This document shows, piece after piece, positions 23,921 to 36,231 of a stretch of 64,000 nucleotides of DNA. Each line of letters starts with the position of its first letter. Positions within the stretch are counted from its first letter, which is position 1. The position numbers and the translations under genes were made by a program. Below the pieces are notes generated by a model, which searched no databases, was not told where the DNA came from, and worked only from the letters and a program-made list of their open reading frames with translations. The stretch comes from Cheiracanthium punctorium (Eukaryota > Arthropoda > Arachnida > Araneae > Cheiracanthiidae), in NCBI GenBank assembly GCA_038373885.1, contig JAWZYV010011908.1, forward strand, positions 868,001 through 932,000, in the 5' to 3' direction.

Positions 23921-24742
23921 ATGTTACGCTAACAGGATTAGTAATATTATTAAGTTTCTAAAATGCATACATTCGTATTTTAAAATGTTTCATTTTCTAA
24001 TTTAATATTTAATGACACTGAAAATAGTATGGTGTTTTATCCCCATGTTTTTTATTTTAAGTTATTTAACATCAGTTCGTTTAAAAAACTCTTTAAAAAT
24101 TCTATTTTCAGTATAAACTATACTTCTATGCTAATTTATTAGATACACATAGTTAAACGTTAATCTTCTTTATTGCAATCTACAGTCATGAAGTAGTTAA
24201 TGAAATTGCTAATAAATATTACTAAGCTCAAAACCATGTACATGAATTTTTCTCAAATTCCTATTGTATACAACCCCTATTTCACATCTCTAAAAATGCT
24301 CTAACTTTAAGCATCTGTAACTCTGTGAATTTTGGTCGTAGAAGGACGAATTTTTTTTATTGTGCAAGAAATCGCACAAAGAAGCTTTTTCTAAATATAA
24401 CTGATACGACCGGGGGACCACATAAAAATTTAAATTTCGTAATTTTTATAGGATTTGATTTATTGACTTCGGTTGTTTCTCATATAATAGATTATACAAT
24501 TTAAAGCATTTTTGAAATTGGAACTATGTGTCTCTGGCTAACGGTTTAGGAAATAGCAATTGGGCACCGTTAGCACTGGGCACCCTGTATATTTATGTAT
24601 ACGTTATAAGGCTTATTTTTTCTTTTTTCCCTAGGGTTGGGGTATGGGGTTGAGGATGGAAAAAATAAAATACTTGTGAAACATGAGGCCCCAAATTTGA
24701 GATTGGTTGAATTATTTTTTCCAATGTTTATCAGGTCATTTG

Positions 24743-25494
24743 CAGGGATGTGCCAGCTGCTCCAATTGCTCCAAATTGTGCCAAATCAATCCTGATGTGC
24801 CAATCTGCTACAAAAAGATCGTTTTTGGACATTTTTGCTCCAAATTCAGCAAAACTGCTACATTTTTAATTTTTCGTATATGTTTAAACGTTTGTAAATC
24901 TCCCGAATTTTTACAAAAGTAATCACACATTCTAAACATTCTAATTTCAATCTTTCTCTATTAATTTAAAAAATGAATATTTTTTCTTTGGCATCCCTTT
25001 GTTTAAACCTCCAATGCCTTAAGAGTAAAAATTGACTTCTGTTTTAAATTTTTTTATATAAATTTGTAATTTTTTGTTACCAAATTTTTATTAGCTGCTG
25101 ATGGTAGTTAATATAGTTTAGTAAATATTATATTTTTAATTTAAAATAGATATTTTGTATAGCAATGTATAAAATAACTGAAATTTTTATTTATTTCATA
25201 AACTTCTGACCCCCCAAAAAAAACCTGTTTTTTGTTATAAGCTAAGAGTTTTTAAGAATTTACTTAATTTTCATTTTCTTTTTTTTTTATTGGTATTCTT
25301 TAATGACTTTTCTCTTTCCCTCCAAAAATAAATTTTGTATTTCAAAATTGACATTATTATGCTCCAAACGTGACTTTTTCTTGCTCCAAATTGCTCCACT
25401 AATCTGTTTTTCTTGCTCCAAATTGCTCCAAAAATGTCTTTTTTTTTTTGCTCCACAAATTGCTCCAAAATTTATTTCAGCTGGCACATCCCTG
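24743..25494. mobile_element. MITE with tgctcc-rich arms
   Basis: The ends cagggatgtgccagctg and cagctggcacatccctg are perfect complements over 17 bp, with catttg on both sides (24737-24742, 25495-25500). Subterminal regions carry many tgctcc/ggagca words (several on each side). No protein. The terminal style suggests hAT, but the direct repeat I can see is 6 bp rather than 8. Confidence 0.8.
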
Positions 25495-25835
25495 CATTTG
25501 TATCCTACAGTAGTAACATATTTTGAGTATTCAACCATCAAATAATTTTGTTAATAACCTTTTGAAACAGCGCATTGAAATTTGTAAAAGGGGATTTTAC
25601 TATGACAGGATTAACGCATAAGGCCAACTAGGCTACGATGTAGTTTCCCCAAATGATAAAACAGAATTTAAGATGTAATTTTAGAGAATTTACTGTCGAA
25701 ATTACTTTAGTTGATATATAATTTTAATAGTGTAATTCTGCGCTATTATAAGTAATATATAATCACACACAAATATATATCTGTGTGTGTGCGTGTATAT
25801 ATTTAGCAATTAATAAAATAAAGATCAATCATGCC

Positions 25836-26276
25836 CAGTGATGCCCCCAGCATTTTAGTTGTTTTTCTGTTTTTTTTTGGGGGGGGGGAGCTACGGCTAC
25901 AAATACTGATAAACTTGGCTGTAGAGGCCTCGATTTTAGTTATAATTACCTTATAACGTCTAAATATTCTGTATCACTTGCCCATGGAACACAAGTCCAT
26001 TATTTACTTAACTGCTTATACAGCCATAAATAGTTATCTGATCTATTCAGTGACATCGTAATAGAGATTAACTATATTTCATACACTAACTATAAGTATT
26101 TATTTAAAAACCACCTTTTTTTAAACTTTATTTTTGAAAAATATTTTTAAAGTCATTCAAAGACGATTTTTTAAAAATAAAATATTTTATTTCATTAGTG
26201 ATAATTTTTAAAGCATCTAACTCTCGAGATTTAGAGGACTTTAGCCCCCATAGCCCCCTCCGTGTGTGCGCCTACG
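25836..26276. mobile_element. hAT-type MITE, family member 1
   Basis: It starts cagtgatgcccccag and ends gtgtgcgcctacg, flanked by atcatgcc and atcatgtc (8 bp, one mismatch). Its inside aligns with 47108-47599: tacaaatact, a ttagttataa block, and tttagcccccatagccccct near the end. Confidence 0.7.
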
Positions 26277-27112
26277 ATCATGTCGAGCACATAGATTTTA
26301 TAACACTTTGCAAAACAATTTCATTTACACACATCAAAGCAATTCGGGAAGGACCCAAAAAGGTGGTAAAGGGAGCATTTTTCTCAAAAAAAGATTGATT
26401 ATTGACATCCAAAAACGAAAATCTAAATCTCTCTAGGTAGCGTCCCAATCCTCCACGGACATAGCTAGAGGCGCACCCACTATCTATGTCTTTGGTGTGG
26501 TTTACGGGCGTGCTTTTTCACTATTTGTCACGGAGATCATTATTTTTAAGCCTCAATTATTATATTAACTTATTTAAACTCGAACTAATATTTGTACCTT
26601 GTAAACTTTTGTGTTGTTTGGTATGCGTTTCCGGTATTTGAAAAAGAGCCAAGTCCCCCCGAAGGTCTTAATCAGGTCTTCTTGGCATGGGATCTTGGAT
26701 ATACCAAGACTGGAGATTTTTGCCTTATCCTTTTTCGCACTTTCACACACACGAGTTTTCCAAGAATTCGATAATGACATTTGTCCAGAATCGAAGCTAG
26801 CAGAAAACAAAAGACGGGAAGCTTGTTTGGGCATTTCCTCTTTGGGTGGGCTACGTCCATTCTGTTACCGAAAGTTTTTTCTCCCGTCCTACTGTAAAAG
26901 GGGTGAAAGAGTGAAAGATGAGAGAGATAAGTGGCATTTGAAAGGAATGGGAATTTCGTATTGTCAAGCAGCTGAAAAAGACTCTTTTTAAATGGTGTTT
27001 TAGTTCTTGCATCTGCAGAATAGCAATACTAGCAGTCAAGTTATGTAATTTATAAACATTTTTGAAATTTTCGACTTAATTTTTTAGACACAATAAAAAG
27101 TATAAAGCTATT
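26277..27112. other. unassigned sequence
   Basis: Frames of up to 126 codons on both strands at 26574-27039 overlap each other and show no domain. I see no gene. Confidence 0.35.
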
Positions 27113-27180
27113 TTTAAATTGGGGCCCCTATGAAACCGAGGCCCGGGTGCCTTATACCCCCCTCCTTGTGGCCGGCTCTG
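27113..27180 (-). mobile_element. one end of a hAT-type repeat
   Basis: Read on the minus strand, cagagccggccacaaggagg and the GC-rich stretch after it match the common hAT terminal form cagagccggcc. The other end was not found. Confidence 0.4.
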
Positions 27181-27289
27181 GCTCGGGCACTTGTCGATAA
27201 GGCATTGCCCACTTCAACTGCCCGAAGGTATAGTGGCCTTTTTATTAAGCGGGCACCAAGTTGGCGGTCGGCGGCCAGCGTTACCTCTT

Positions 27290-27384
27290 ATGAATTGACA
27301 ATTTGACATCCATGACCAAGACGGGATTCGAACCCGGACCGAAGACTTGATAGAATAGTTATTAAGCCACTACAACCCCTGGGT
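27290..27384 (-). mobile_element. tRNA-derived SINE (partial), copy 1
   Basis: The minus strand has an A-box-like gtagtggcttaataa and a B box ggttcgaatcc with tRNA-like spacing, then the core tggatgtcaaattgtcaatt. The other copy at 42287-42492 shares head and core (its core reads tggatgtaaaattgtcaatt). The tail of this copy is not clear. Confidence 0.75.
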
Positions 27385-28189
27385 GACAAAATCTCAATAT
27401 AATTTCAGGTAAAATCAAAAATCTTACTTTTATTTATTTTAATGCAAATTATATACATACGTGTGCATTTTGCCTTTACAAATAGACAGTTTTCTTTCAT
27501 TGCAATGGTAAAATATTATTAAAAATTATGCTTCTTGTTGCTCTCTAGATTAGAGCTTTTAACATTGCTTGCATGTATTAAAATCAACTTTAAGACCGAT
27601 TCCTTACATTATTTACTGAATTCTTAAACAATAATTTCTGAAACTTCTTTTTACCTTCTTTTCTGAGGGGCAGAAACAAATTTTTGGCTAGATTGTAAAT
27701 AATATACAGGTTGTCATTAAACGACCTTATTTTAAAGTTGTCTACAGATGAAACTATTGTTGATAGAATTCTGAAAAATTGGAAAAAAAACTCTCCATGT
27801 ATTAATTGTTTTTAATAATTACAGAATGATTTTTTTAAGCATTAATTTATTAATTTGGCCAGAGTAACCTTTGCTTTTGTAAAGAAAACCAATGGAATAC
27901 GATCATCTTGTTAGAGAACTTTTTTTAGATTATTCTTTTAATTAGCTCCCCCCCATCCCCAGCTAATCACTGATGTCAACATAGATATTCGGTTTTACAG
28001 TTCTAACTAGCTGAAGTACCCTTCGTTGACGGGTTAGTACTGAATGCAAATTTCCAAAAAGCAAGAACTTTCGTCAGCATTCTAGGAGTACACAGAATGG
28101 ATGTAGTATGCTGCCAAAGTAAAGAAAGCGAAGTTATAATTTTTATGTATTATTAAAATATTACAGGTTAGAGAGTAACTAAGTAATAT
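27385..28189. other. unassigned AT-rich sequence
   Basis: No gene or repeat end seen. A short C-rich run lies near 27950. Confidence 0.4.
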
Positions 28190-29570
28190 CATTTCATTCG
28201 CTTTAGTCGTAATTATGTGATGCGCGAACGAATATTTATGCATATTGAAATAATTTTCGCAAAAACTCAAAATCTAATCAATATTTTTGAAAAATTGGAA
28301 GCCTAGAATTTAAGTTGAGTGACTACCTATAATGTCACGAAATTTCGTTTCATTCCCTGCAGTCTTTATTTCCTGATGCTGGAACAAAATTTCAGCATTT
28401 TAAAACGATTTTCACAAAATCTCAAAATGTAATCGAAATATTTTAAAAATTCAACGCCTATAAGTTAAGATGAGCAACTACCTATCATATCACCAAATTT
28501 CGTATCATTCGTATTAGTCGTTATTACGTGATGCTTGAAGAAATATAAACGTATTTTGAGAGAATTTTCACGAAATCTCAAAATCTAATCTAGATATTTT
28601 AAAAATTCGACGCCAATGTTTCAAGTTGAATTACCACCTATCATGATACCAAATTTCATTTTAATCACTACAGTCGTTTTTACTTGATGGTCGAACACAA
28701 ATTTACGTAGTTTAAAATAGAGCAAGAGCCAGCGACCGCCAGACCTTCGTCATAGTATAAAAGCTGAAACTTTCTCTGCGCGTACCCCCCAACAGGGGTA
28801 GGAACAATCGGCCACTATAAAGTTTGGATGATCGTGGCTTTGTCAGGTAACAGGTGGCAAAGTTGTATAAAATTGCAGGAAATTTCGTCATTTCATAAAG
28901 CTTAATTTTTTTATATGTTCTTCTTCGCAGTAGTAGAAATCACTTTATCCCTTGCCAGACACTTTTCAATCGTGGCAAACGCCAGCCAGACAACCTCAAA
29001 GTCATGGAAAACGTAATTCTATTACGAGCGCGCTGCAGCATCGTAAGAAAGTTCAGAAGTAGCAGTATAAAATGTGCTCGGTACTTTGTGACAGCTTGAC
29101 GTACTTCGTCGCGGGAGTTTACGAACACACCAGTTTTCCATGACTTTGAGATTGTCTGGCGGGGGTTTGCCACGATGGAAAAGTGTCTGGCAAGGGATAA
29201 AGTGATTTCTAGTATTGCGACGATTAACATATAAAAAAATTAAGCTTTATGAAATGACGAAAATATTCTTCAATTTTATACGCCTTTGCCACCTGTTACC
29301 TGCCAAAGCCACGGTCATCCAAACTTTAGAGTGGCCGATTGTTCCTACCTCTGTTGGGGGGTATGCGCAGAGAAAGTTTCAGCTTTTATACTATGACGAA
29401 GGTCTGGCGGTCGCTGGCTCTTAGACTAAAACGATTTTCGCAACATCTAAAAATCTAATCAAGATTTTTTTAAATCGGCGCCTATGTTTTAAGTTGAGTG
29501 ACCACCTATCATGACACCAAATTTCATATCATTCGCTTCAGTCGTTTTTACGTGATGCTTGAACAAAAAA
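28190..29570 (+). repeat. tandem array with about 155-bp units, split
   Basis: The block attcgctttagtcgtaatta...gtgatg recurs at about 28192, 28347, 28502, 28657 and, after the foldback insertion, 29524. Units are diverged. Each carries caccaaatttc and a ttttcacaaaatctcaaaat-type block. After the last unit comes gtcacggacagaacgacaga. A minus-orientation relative lies at about 52480-52800. Confidence 0.8.
28718..29428. mobile_element. 711-bp foldback element, copy 2
   Basis: Same family as 6897-7606, in the same orientation. Direct aaa flanks lie at 28715-28717 and 29429-29431. The host is the 155-bp array, whose other unit reads ttttaaaacgatttt at this point. Removing the element plus aaa gives gtttaaaacgatttt, so the insertion site is fully resolved. 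Confidence 0.9.
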
Positions 29571-29908
29571 AGTGTCACGGACAGAACGACAGACAGAAAC
29601 TTTTTTGGGGGGTAGCACCGGATTCTCAAGTGCTTGAAACGGATAGAAATTGAAAAATTTTTGATTTCCAAGAAATGTACAGACAAAAGTCTAGTTTTAT
29701 TTATATAGATAGTTGTTGTTTTTTGTAAATATTCAGATAGCTTAAAAATGAGGTTTGAATTGCAAGTGAGTTTTAATCTCTAATTAATATTTACACATAA
29801 TCCAGAATTATGGATAAATTATTCAAGTATGCTATCATTATTATTTCATGGAAAAAATTTTCAAACTTATTTAGAATGCCTGGTTACAATTATTACATTT
29901 TTGAAATA
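29571..29908. other. unassigned
   Basis: Array tail and AT-rich sequence. No gene seen. Confidence 0.4.
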
Positions 29909-30560
29909 CACTGCTCAAAACAATTAAAGGATATTGCGGTTTTAGGTGGATCTTGTGGCTGGGAAACTTATTCGCTGATTGATACATGGTCGACAGACGT
30001 AGTAGGTTATATGAGAATAAATTACACATGTTTGGCAGAAAAAAATGCATTTTATTGCGCATTTGTGTAGAAAAGGAACAAAACACAATTTGTGCATGTG
30101 AGAAAAAAAGAATAAGAAAAGGTGTTTTCTTCAAAGGAAATCATTTTCAGTAGGAGGTATGGTTTCCACGGACGGCCAGCAACGTTGAACACCTTTGAGG
30201 CATGGAGTCAATGAGGCTATTAATCACGAGTTGGGGTATTCTGTCCCACTCTTCCAGAAGAGCTCTTTCCAGTTCTTGGAGAGTTTGTGGGGGTGGTTGG
30301 CGGCCAGCAACTCGTCTTCCTAGAGCGTCCCAAACGTTCTCTATTGGATTCATGTCTGGAGAACACGCTGGCCATTCCATTCACACGATTCCTTCCTCGA
30401 AAAGGAAATCCTCCACCAGGTTAGCACGATGCGGCCTGCAGTTATCGTCCATTAAAATGAAGTAATCTGCGATTGCTGCAGCGTAAGGGACTACAATAAG
30501 TCTGAGGATCTCATCCCTATATCGGCGACCAGTCAGAGGTCCATCTCGAATGATGTAGAT
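29909..30560 (-). mobile_element. Tc1-like element, 5' half missing
   Basis: The transposon's 3' terminus is cactgctcaaaacaattaaa at 29909, next to a TA, a form common for Tc1 ends. Coding similarity stops abruptly near 30560, where AT-rich sequence begins; no second terminal repeat was found. Confidence 0.75.
30147..30560 (-). pseudogene. Tc1 transposase, C-terminal 137 codons
   Basis: It reads GPLTGRRYRDEILRLIVVPY, LMDDNCRPHRANLVEDFLFE, a stop (TGA at 30381-30383), then MEWPACSPDMNPIENVWDAL and GRRVAGRQPPPQTLQEL to the end at 30147. The second Asp and the Glu are present with 34 positions between them (DD34E), the stop being one of those positions. The first Asp and DNA-binding part are gone. 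It is a close relative of the intact protein at 53066-54094. Confidence 0.85.
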
Positions 30561-31302
30561 TGTTACTTAATAATTATGATTTTTTGTTTATTATTAATAA
30601 TATTGTTTACATTTCATAGAGATGGATGAATACGTATGTAACTAAATCTTATGAATATTTGATAGTCTCTACTAAATAAATAAATATTTATAAATAAAAT
30701 GTTTCATCAGCTATTAAAAATGCTTCTTCCTCCATTAGTCAAGCTTTGCGAACGCAAGTGAATGATCTACTGGAGGGATTGTGCAAATGCAACGCTCACA
30801 AGTCTTCTCTGTTCTCTTCTTTTTGATGATGTAAATGAACAGGTTAAACCCGGGTTCAAATTAAATATGAAGTCCATATCTCATACTTTAAAACGAGAGG
30901 GGGGATAAGTAGGCTTCACTATAATTATCCTGTCCCCAGTTGAAACTCTTATGCATTCACTATTCCGTACATTGGGGTCAGCTTTTTAGATTAAAATTTT
31001 ATTTGAGCAAGATATCCTAAGTTCTCCATCATTTCTAACAAAATTCAAAGCTTTATATATTTTCAAACGCAAATGCAACTCCCATCAACCACGCGTATTA
31101 CATGTACGCAGTTTTGGAAATAAATAAATTTTCGGTGTCATGTCACATTATTCGTATACACGGATTAAATCTGAAATTTTATCTCTTCAAATGCACTAAT
31201 ATGGTAATATGTGTATAACTAATTGTTATTATTAATATTAATTTTGTTTAAACTAGTATTAATTTTACTAAAATATGGTAAAAAATCGCAGTCCTTAATC
31301 TT
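30561..31302. other. unassigned AT-rich sequence
   Basis: No gene, RNA or transposon end recognised. Confidence 0.4.
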
Positions 31303-31440
31303 GCGAGATGAGACAAGTAATTTCTCTGCGAGACGCGAGACAAGACAAAGTGTTTGTGACACCAGACGAGACAGGGATTTACCACTGCGAGACGAGACGA
31401 GACGAGATACCCTGTTTCTCGTCTCGCATGTCTCGCGTTC
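31303..31440. repeat. gagac-rich inverted repeat
   Basis: Many gcgagac/gacgagac words on the left half are mirrored by gtctcgtctcgc on the right, so the block can fold. It may be the subterminal part of a hAT-type MITE. No target duplication was found. Confidence 0.6.
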
Positions 31441-33924
31441 TTCTCTATCGAAATGAGGTGTTTGGTGGAAATTATAGCTCCGTTCTGACGGATGGTGATG
31501 CGACGTACAGTAGGCACGGATTGAGTACGCAAGTTTTCAAGGATCTCTTCATCGGTGGTATAGAGAAGGTCAGCTTCAGATATTACCCCTCTCGAGGCAT
31601 TCAAATAACCATGTGGAACTGTAGATACGGGCATATGATCGAACATTTCATTTTTTGATAACTGCTTATCTGTATTGAAGTCTTTGCCTCAACCTAGGGG
31701 TTACCCGAAGGTGGTTTTTTCACTGAGGCCACTTGCCCTACACATGTATTGTGAGCAGATTGCATTTGAAAAGGGGACACTGCGTTGAATGAACCTTCTT
31801 TGCGCTTGATAATATAAAATCGCTGCTTGTTTTCAGACGACGTATGCTAAGATAAAGTATGCGAAATCGATAAATACGAAGACGATAAATGCAAGACTTG
31901 TGATGCATATTAAAAATGGATGTTCCGTTCCTGGCAACACCACTCACCACGGAGCCCAACGAGGAGACGCTGAAATCAGCGGCAGTACTAATCAGGAACT
32001 ATACGCGCGCAGCCACCCCTGTATCAGCCTCCACCCTTAACGAGATGACCAGTAGGTGACCGTTTGCTTAGCCCAAGGTCAGGAAAGTTAGCTGTCTGAC
32101 TAGCCGATTGATACACACGGGATCAATGTGTACCGCAAGTTTAACAGAAGCGGGGGCCAAAGCTGTGTGTTGGAGTGCTATTTACCCTTCAACCGCGACA
32201 GGATCCCCTTTTCCTGGGACACGGGTCACCGCGCGCGGTACTCGTAAGTAGATGCTTACTCGTAAGTAGATGCTAACAGCAACAGGACGACAAAAATATC
32301 TGAGAGCCATCACGCCACCGATGCTTCCAAAACGAGTGAGAGAAAAAAGGAATAAGTAGGAGGGAGAGAGGAAAAGAAAAGGAAAGGAGTATAGTATGCT
32401 AGGGTACCCCGGGATTGTAACACCCGTGATTACCTGACTAAGATAAATCCCCTGGGGGGCCTCCACAGTAACATTTCAATTTTGCTGTCATCTCCAAGCT
32501 GACTTCGAGCTTCAGCAACTATGAATGTGTATCACCATTGATTCAGTTACCACCAATTGCCAGGCCGAAGCAAGATTCGTCCCAATCTTGCAACAAGCAA
32601 AAGACGCTGGTCCACGTGCTTTTTTCACAATACTGCGAGCTGTAGTGTGACGTGTAATGAAAGCAGAGCTGCTATACTTCATTGGAGGCCAAAGAATAGC
32701 GCTGGATGATGTGTACTTATCGATTACTGATTCCAGCAGAATGATTTGGCAAGTTTTTATCTCGGCCTTTCATATGCCTATGTCCATGTGAACGTCACCG
32801 TCCGCTCATGACGAAGGAAATCACTTTGCCAGAATGTTCTGCCACATTGTCACTTCTCTCAGATGACAAAACATTCTGTTAATTCACATTATCATTAAGA
32901 AAACCTTCATCGTTGCTGTCGTCACCACTGATATCTAAATCTAACTATTTCAGGGGTGAAAGACACTGCTGTATACTCAATTCTCTCCACATTGTTTGCA
33001 TGGGAAATTGCTTAAGAAGGCAGCAATCAAAATTTTTAGAATGCTGCAATGGAAAGTACTCAGTGTTCCTTTTTCAACTATAGTTGTAGCAGCACTACTT
33101 TTCTTCAAAATGTTCTGTAGCAAGCCGGTGCTGAGAGGATGCGTGCGCTTGGAAATAAAGCGAAAACTGGAGCCATCTCAGCCAATAAGATGTTTGAGTT
33201 TTCCCCATGTTGTCCAGCATTCTAAAACAGACTTTTCTTGAAAATCAGTCATTTTTATTATGAGGATCAAAAGGCCCCTGTTGTCTATTTTAGATATTTC
33301 TATGAATATTTTTTTTTACTGATTTAAATAGATATGTAAAAATTTGTCACAGCACGCTTGGAAGAATTTTAGTAAAAGTAGAAAAATATCAGCTGCGGGT
33401 TTGAACTCTATATTGAAACAAAGCATAAGAAATTGGGAAAAGAGTCAAACTGCCCCCAACGGCGCGCTTCTGGTGTTAACAATTTCGCGGGTGGTGGCTA
33501 GACGTTCTAGTCACCTACTTATGGTGTACATCACAAATTTCAGAAGCGTTAGTCAATTTTCCTATGTCTATTTACCAGATAATTAAATTTGCACAAAATG
33601 AAATTAGGAGGTAAAGTGTCATGCATAGTTATAAAAATGCTATAGATATTTTACAGAAAAATTATCCATGCTTCATTAAATTGACATCAAAAATTTAACT
33701 ATTATTCCAGGCATCTGCATAAACGAGAAAATACAGAGTTCTTGCGCCGGAAAGGGTGAAATAAATGATAAATTACTAAGCCTCTTTAGGAGGAATTCTG
33801 CATTTGTAGTGACTCGCAATTTTTTTTTCTCTCTTTCTGATTAAAATTAAATATTACTTTTGATACAGACTTTTACAAAACTCAGTTTTCACGTGCATTT
33901 CGCCAGCCCCCACCGAACCCGATT
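31441..33924. other. unassigned, partly GC-richer
   Basis: 31.9-32.5 kb is clearly richer in GC than its surroundings and contains gggacacgggtcaccgcgcg. Open frames here (up to 132 codons, 31248-31646 minus) have no domain I know. Parts could be an old LINE or a gene fragment; I cannot support either. Confidence 0.3.
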
Positions 33925-35100
33925 TCGATGAAATGTTTTCGGTCGTTTATACCTCGTTTGTACACGTTTGTACCAGAAAATTTTTCGTTCGTACCTCATT
34001 GGTATCTTGACAATAAGTGTTTCCTTTTGTGTGTGTGGGAGGGTCTGGCGAAATGCCTAGCCCACCTAACAACGATTTTTTCAAAAATAACCAGTGCCAA
34101 TCGTTTGTACCCGTTTGAACCTCAATGGTATTTTAATTATAAGTGTGTCTTTGTGGGGGGGGGGTTGGTGAAACGCTAGCCTCCCCGTCAACGAATTTTA
34201 AAAATTGAATGGTGTCAATCGTTTGTACCTTGTTTGTACCCGTTTGTACCAGCAGTTTTCGTTTGTACCTCACTGGTATTTTAACTACCGCGTGACCGAA
34301 AAATCTGTAGAAACTTTAAAAATTCATTAAAAAGGAAAAATAATGATAGAAAATTGCGGAAATAGGTTTAGGGAATGATAGGATTTTATTTAAATGACAA
34401 GAAAGTTTGTAGTTCCAAATGTTACCGATAGGTGGCACTGACATGTGCAATGGGAACCAAGTTTCCAATTTAAAAAAATCTGAATTCACTGTAAACTTTT
34501 CTAGGCAAACTGCAATTTTCTATTATTATTTCTTCTGCTTTAATAAATTTTTGAAGTTTCACGAGCTTTTGATGCATCCTGGGTGCATCAAAATTTAAAA
34601 ACTCATTAAAAAAGAAAAAAATAACGATACAAAATTGCAGTTTGCATGGGTAAGATTAGAGAGATTTCGGATTTTTTAAAATTGAAAACTTGGTTCCCAT
34701 TGTGCATGTCGTAACATTTGGAACTACAAACTTTCTTGTCATTCAAAAATATTTCATCATCCTCTAAATATATTTGATCAAACCGCGATTTTCTATCATT
34801 ACTATTTGCTCGTTTTTAATGAATTTTGAAAGTTTTTACGGACTTTTTGGTCACCCGGTATAAGCGTTTATTGTGGGGGGCCTGACGAAACTCTGGCGCC
34901 CCAACCAAGGAAGGAACTTTCGTTTTTACCTCATAGGTATCTTGAACATGAGTGTTAACTTGTAAGAGATTCACATTTCTCCCCCCCCCCTCCCCCCCCC
35001 CCTGCACAACCACTAACAACGAATTTTCAAAAATGTCGTTTTTACCTCATTTGTACCTACAAAGTTTTCATTTCTACCTCATTGGGTTTTTGACTATTAG
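33925..35100 (+). repeat. array of gtttgtacctc-bearing units, split
   Basis: Irregular units of roughly 120-160 bp carry cgtttgtacctca.tggtat...aagtg and a G-rich run followed by ggcgaaa.gcctagcc (about 33950, 34100, 34260, 34920, 35040). Minus-orientation pieces of the same family flank the gypsy-like element (41880-42005 and 49960-50230). An inverted-repeat element interrupts it at 34288-34858. Confidence 0.75.
34288..34858. mobile_element. 571-bp foldback element, TA target
   Basis: The arms are diverged reverse complements across the whole length around tgatgcatcctgggtgcatca. The ends are ccgcgtgacc and ggtcacccgg. TA lies on both sides (34286-34287, 34859-34860). Removing it restores attttaac-ta-taagcg, matching the neighbouring unit attttaattataagtg. 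Confidence 0.8.
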
Positions 35101-36195
35101 TATAAATGCATTGTCGGTTTTTCATAATTCATTGTTTCATTCAGGTAAAATACTGGGGATAATAAGAAATTAACAGGTAAGTGAGGTTTTTAACGTAACT
35201 TTACTTACTCAACGTAGTTTATTTTCCGGAATTCTTAATGAATGGAAGGTAGGGAGATAAAAATTTCATTTGGCATATCTTTTCCAAACAGAGAGGTATA
35301 CACAAAATTCTTGCTGTAAAATGTAACACAAGTGAATACCTAAAAATCAATTTCAGGACATTTCGAAATTTTTCTTTCAAGAAAGTTGGCTAGTCATTTA
35401 CCGTTTTTTTTTAAACACCATTCTTGAAAGAAGAAAAATAGTTACCGGTGAAATTTTCGCTTTAAAATTTGACAAATAGGTCATTTTCAAAGTTCGGTGC
35501 CATTTGCTGTCCTCGTGTAAAATATTTTTTTTTACAAGGTGCAAGACAATTTAAATGACTTTTTCTTTTTATCATAGTTTTTATTAGACAGTTTCCCGTA
35601 CGGAAACAATAGATTAAAACACTTACTATTTAACAATTTTTTTAAATAATTTTTTTAAAGAAGTGAGTAGAGAAGATACTGAAATATAGCTGTCCGAATC
35701 TTAGAATATAAAATGTGTTATGACGAATTACTGCCCCAAATTTAAAATTTCTGCCCTGGCATGCTTCAAGATTCTGAAATAGAGTTTATATTACATTATG
35801 AAAAGGATTTTTTAACGTTTTAAGAAAAATACAAGACTTTGATATTTAAATATAGCTGTCCGGACAATAATGTCATGTTTGTAACTATGCATTATTTTCA
35901 ACTTTTTAAACAAAATTGAAATTTGAGAATAGCAACACCTGTTTACCATTAGAATGTGGTCAAAAAAGAAATATAAGCAGACATCTTGAGTTGGGGCATT
36001 TGACTGAAAAAGCAAAAGCCTATTTGTGATAAGTATTTTTATAGCATGTCATGCCTTTTTATCTTAATTGTATAAAATATATTTATTTGTAATTCGATTT
36101 ATTAATATAGATCATTAGTTTTTTAGTCTAAATGAGTGTCTCTTTTCATGTTTTTGTGGAATTATTTAGACTCCATAGTTTTTGTTCTTTGAAAA
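35101..36195. other. unassigned AT-rich sequence
   Basis: No gene or repeat end recognised. Confidence 0.4.
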
Positions 36196-36231
36196 GTCAT
36201 GTCTGTTACTATAATAAGTAACAGACATGAC
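36196..36231. repeat. perfect 15-bp-arm hairpin
   Basis: gtcatgtctgttact and agtaacagacatgac flank ataata. A further copy of caacagacatgacaaa is at about 36379. Confidence 0.9.

Larger units (their letters stand above)
22372..24587 (+). mobile_element. Tc1/mariner-superfamily element with about 270-bp TIRs
   Basis: The left end caaggtgtccagtgctaacg and the right end gcactgggcaccctg are reverse complements, and the similarity continues inward for about 270 bp (for example gacttcggttgtttct against its complement near 22480-22500). TA flanks both sides (22370-22371, 24588-24589). The element holds a transposase relic at about 23500-23920 and a MITE at 22994-23490. Confidence 0.8.

Noticed and set aside
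26611..26991. 126-codon open frame
   Set aside because: It overlaps frames of similar size on the other strand, has no domain, and no splice or start context supports it.
31248..31646. 132-codon minus frame
   Set aside because: Kept open by the gagac repeat; no domain recognised.
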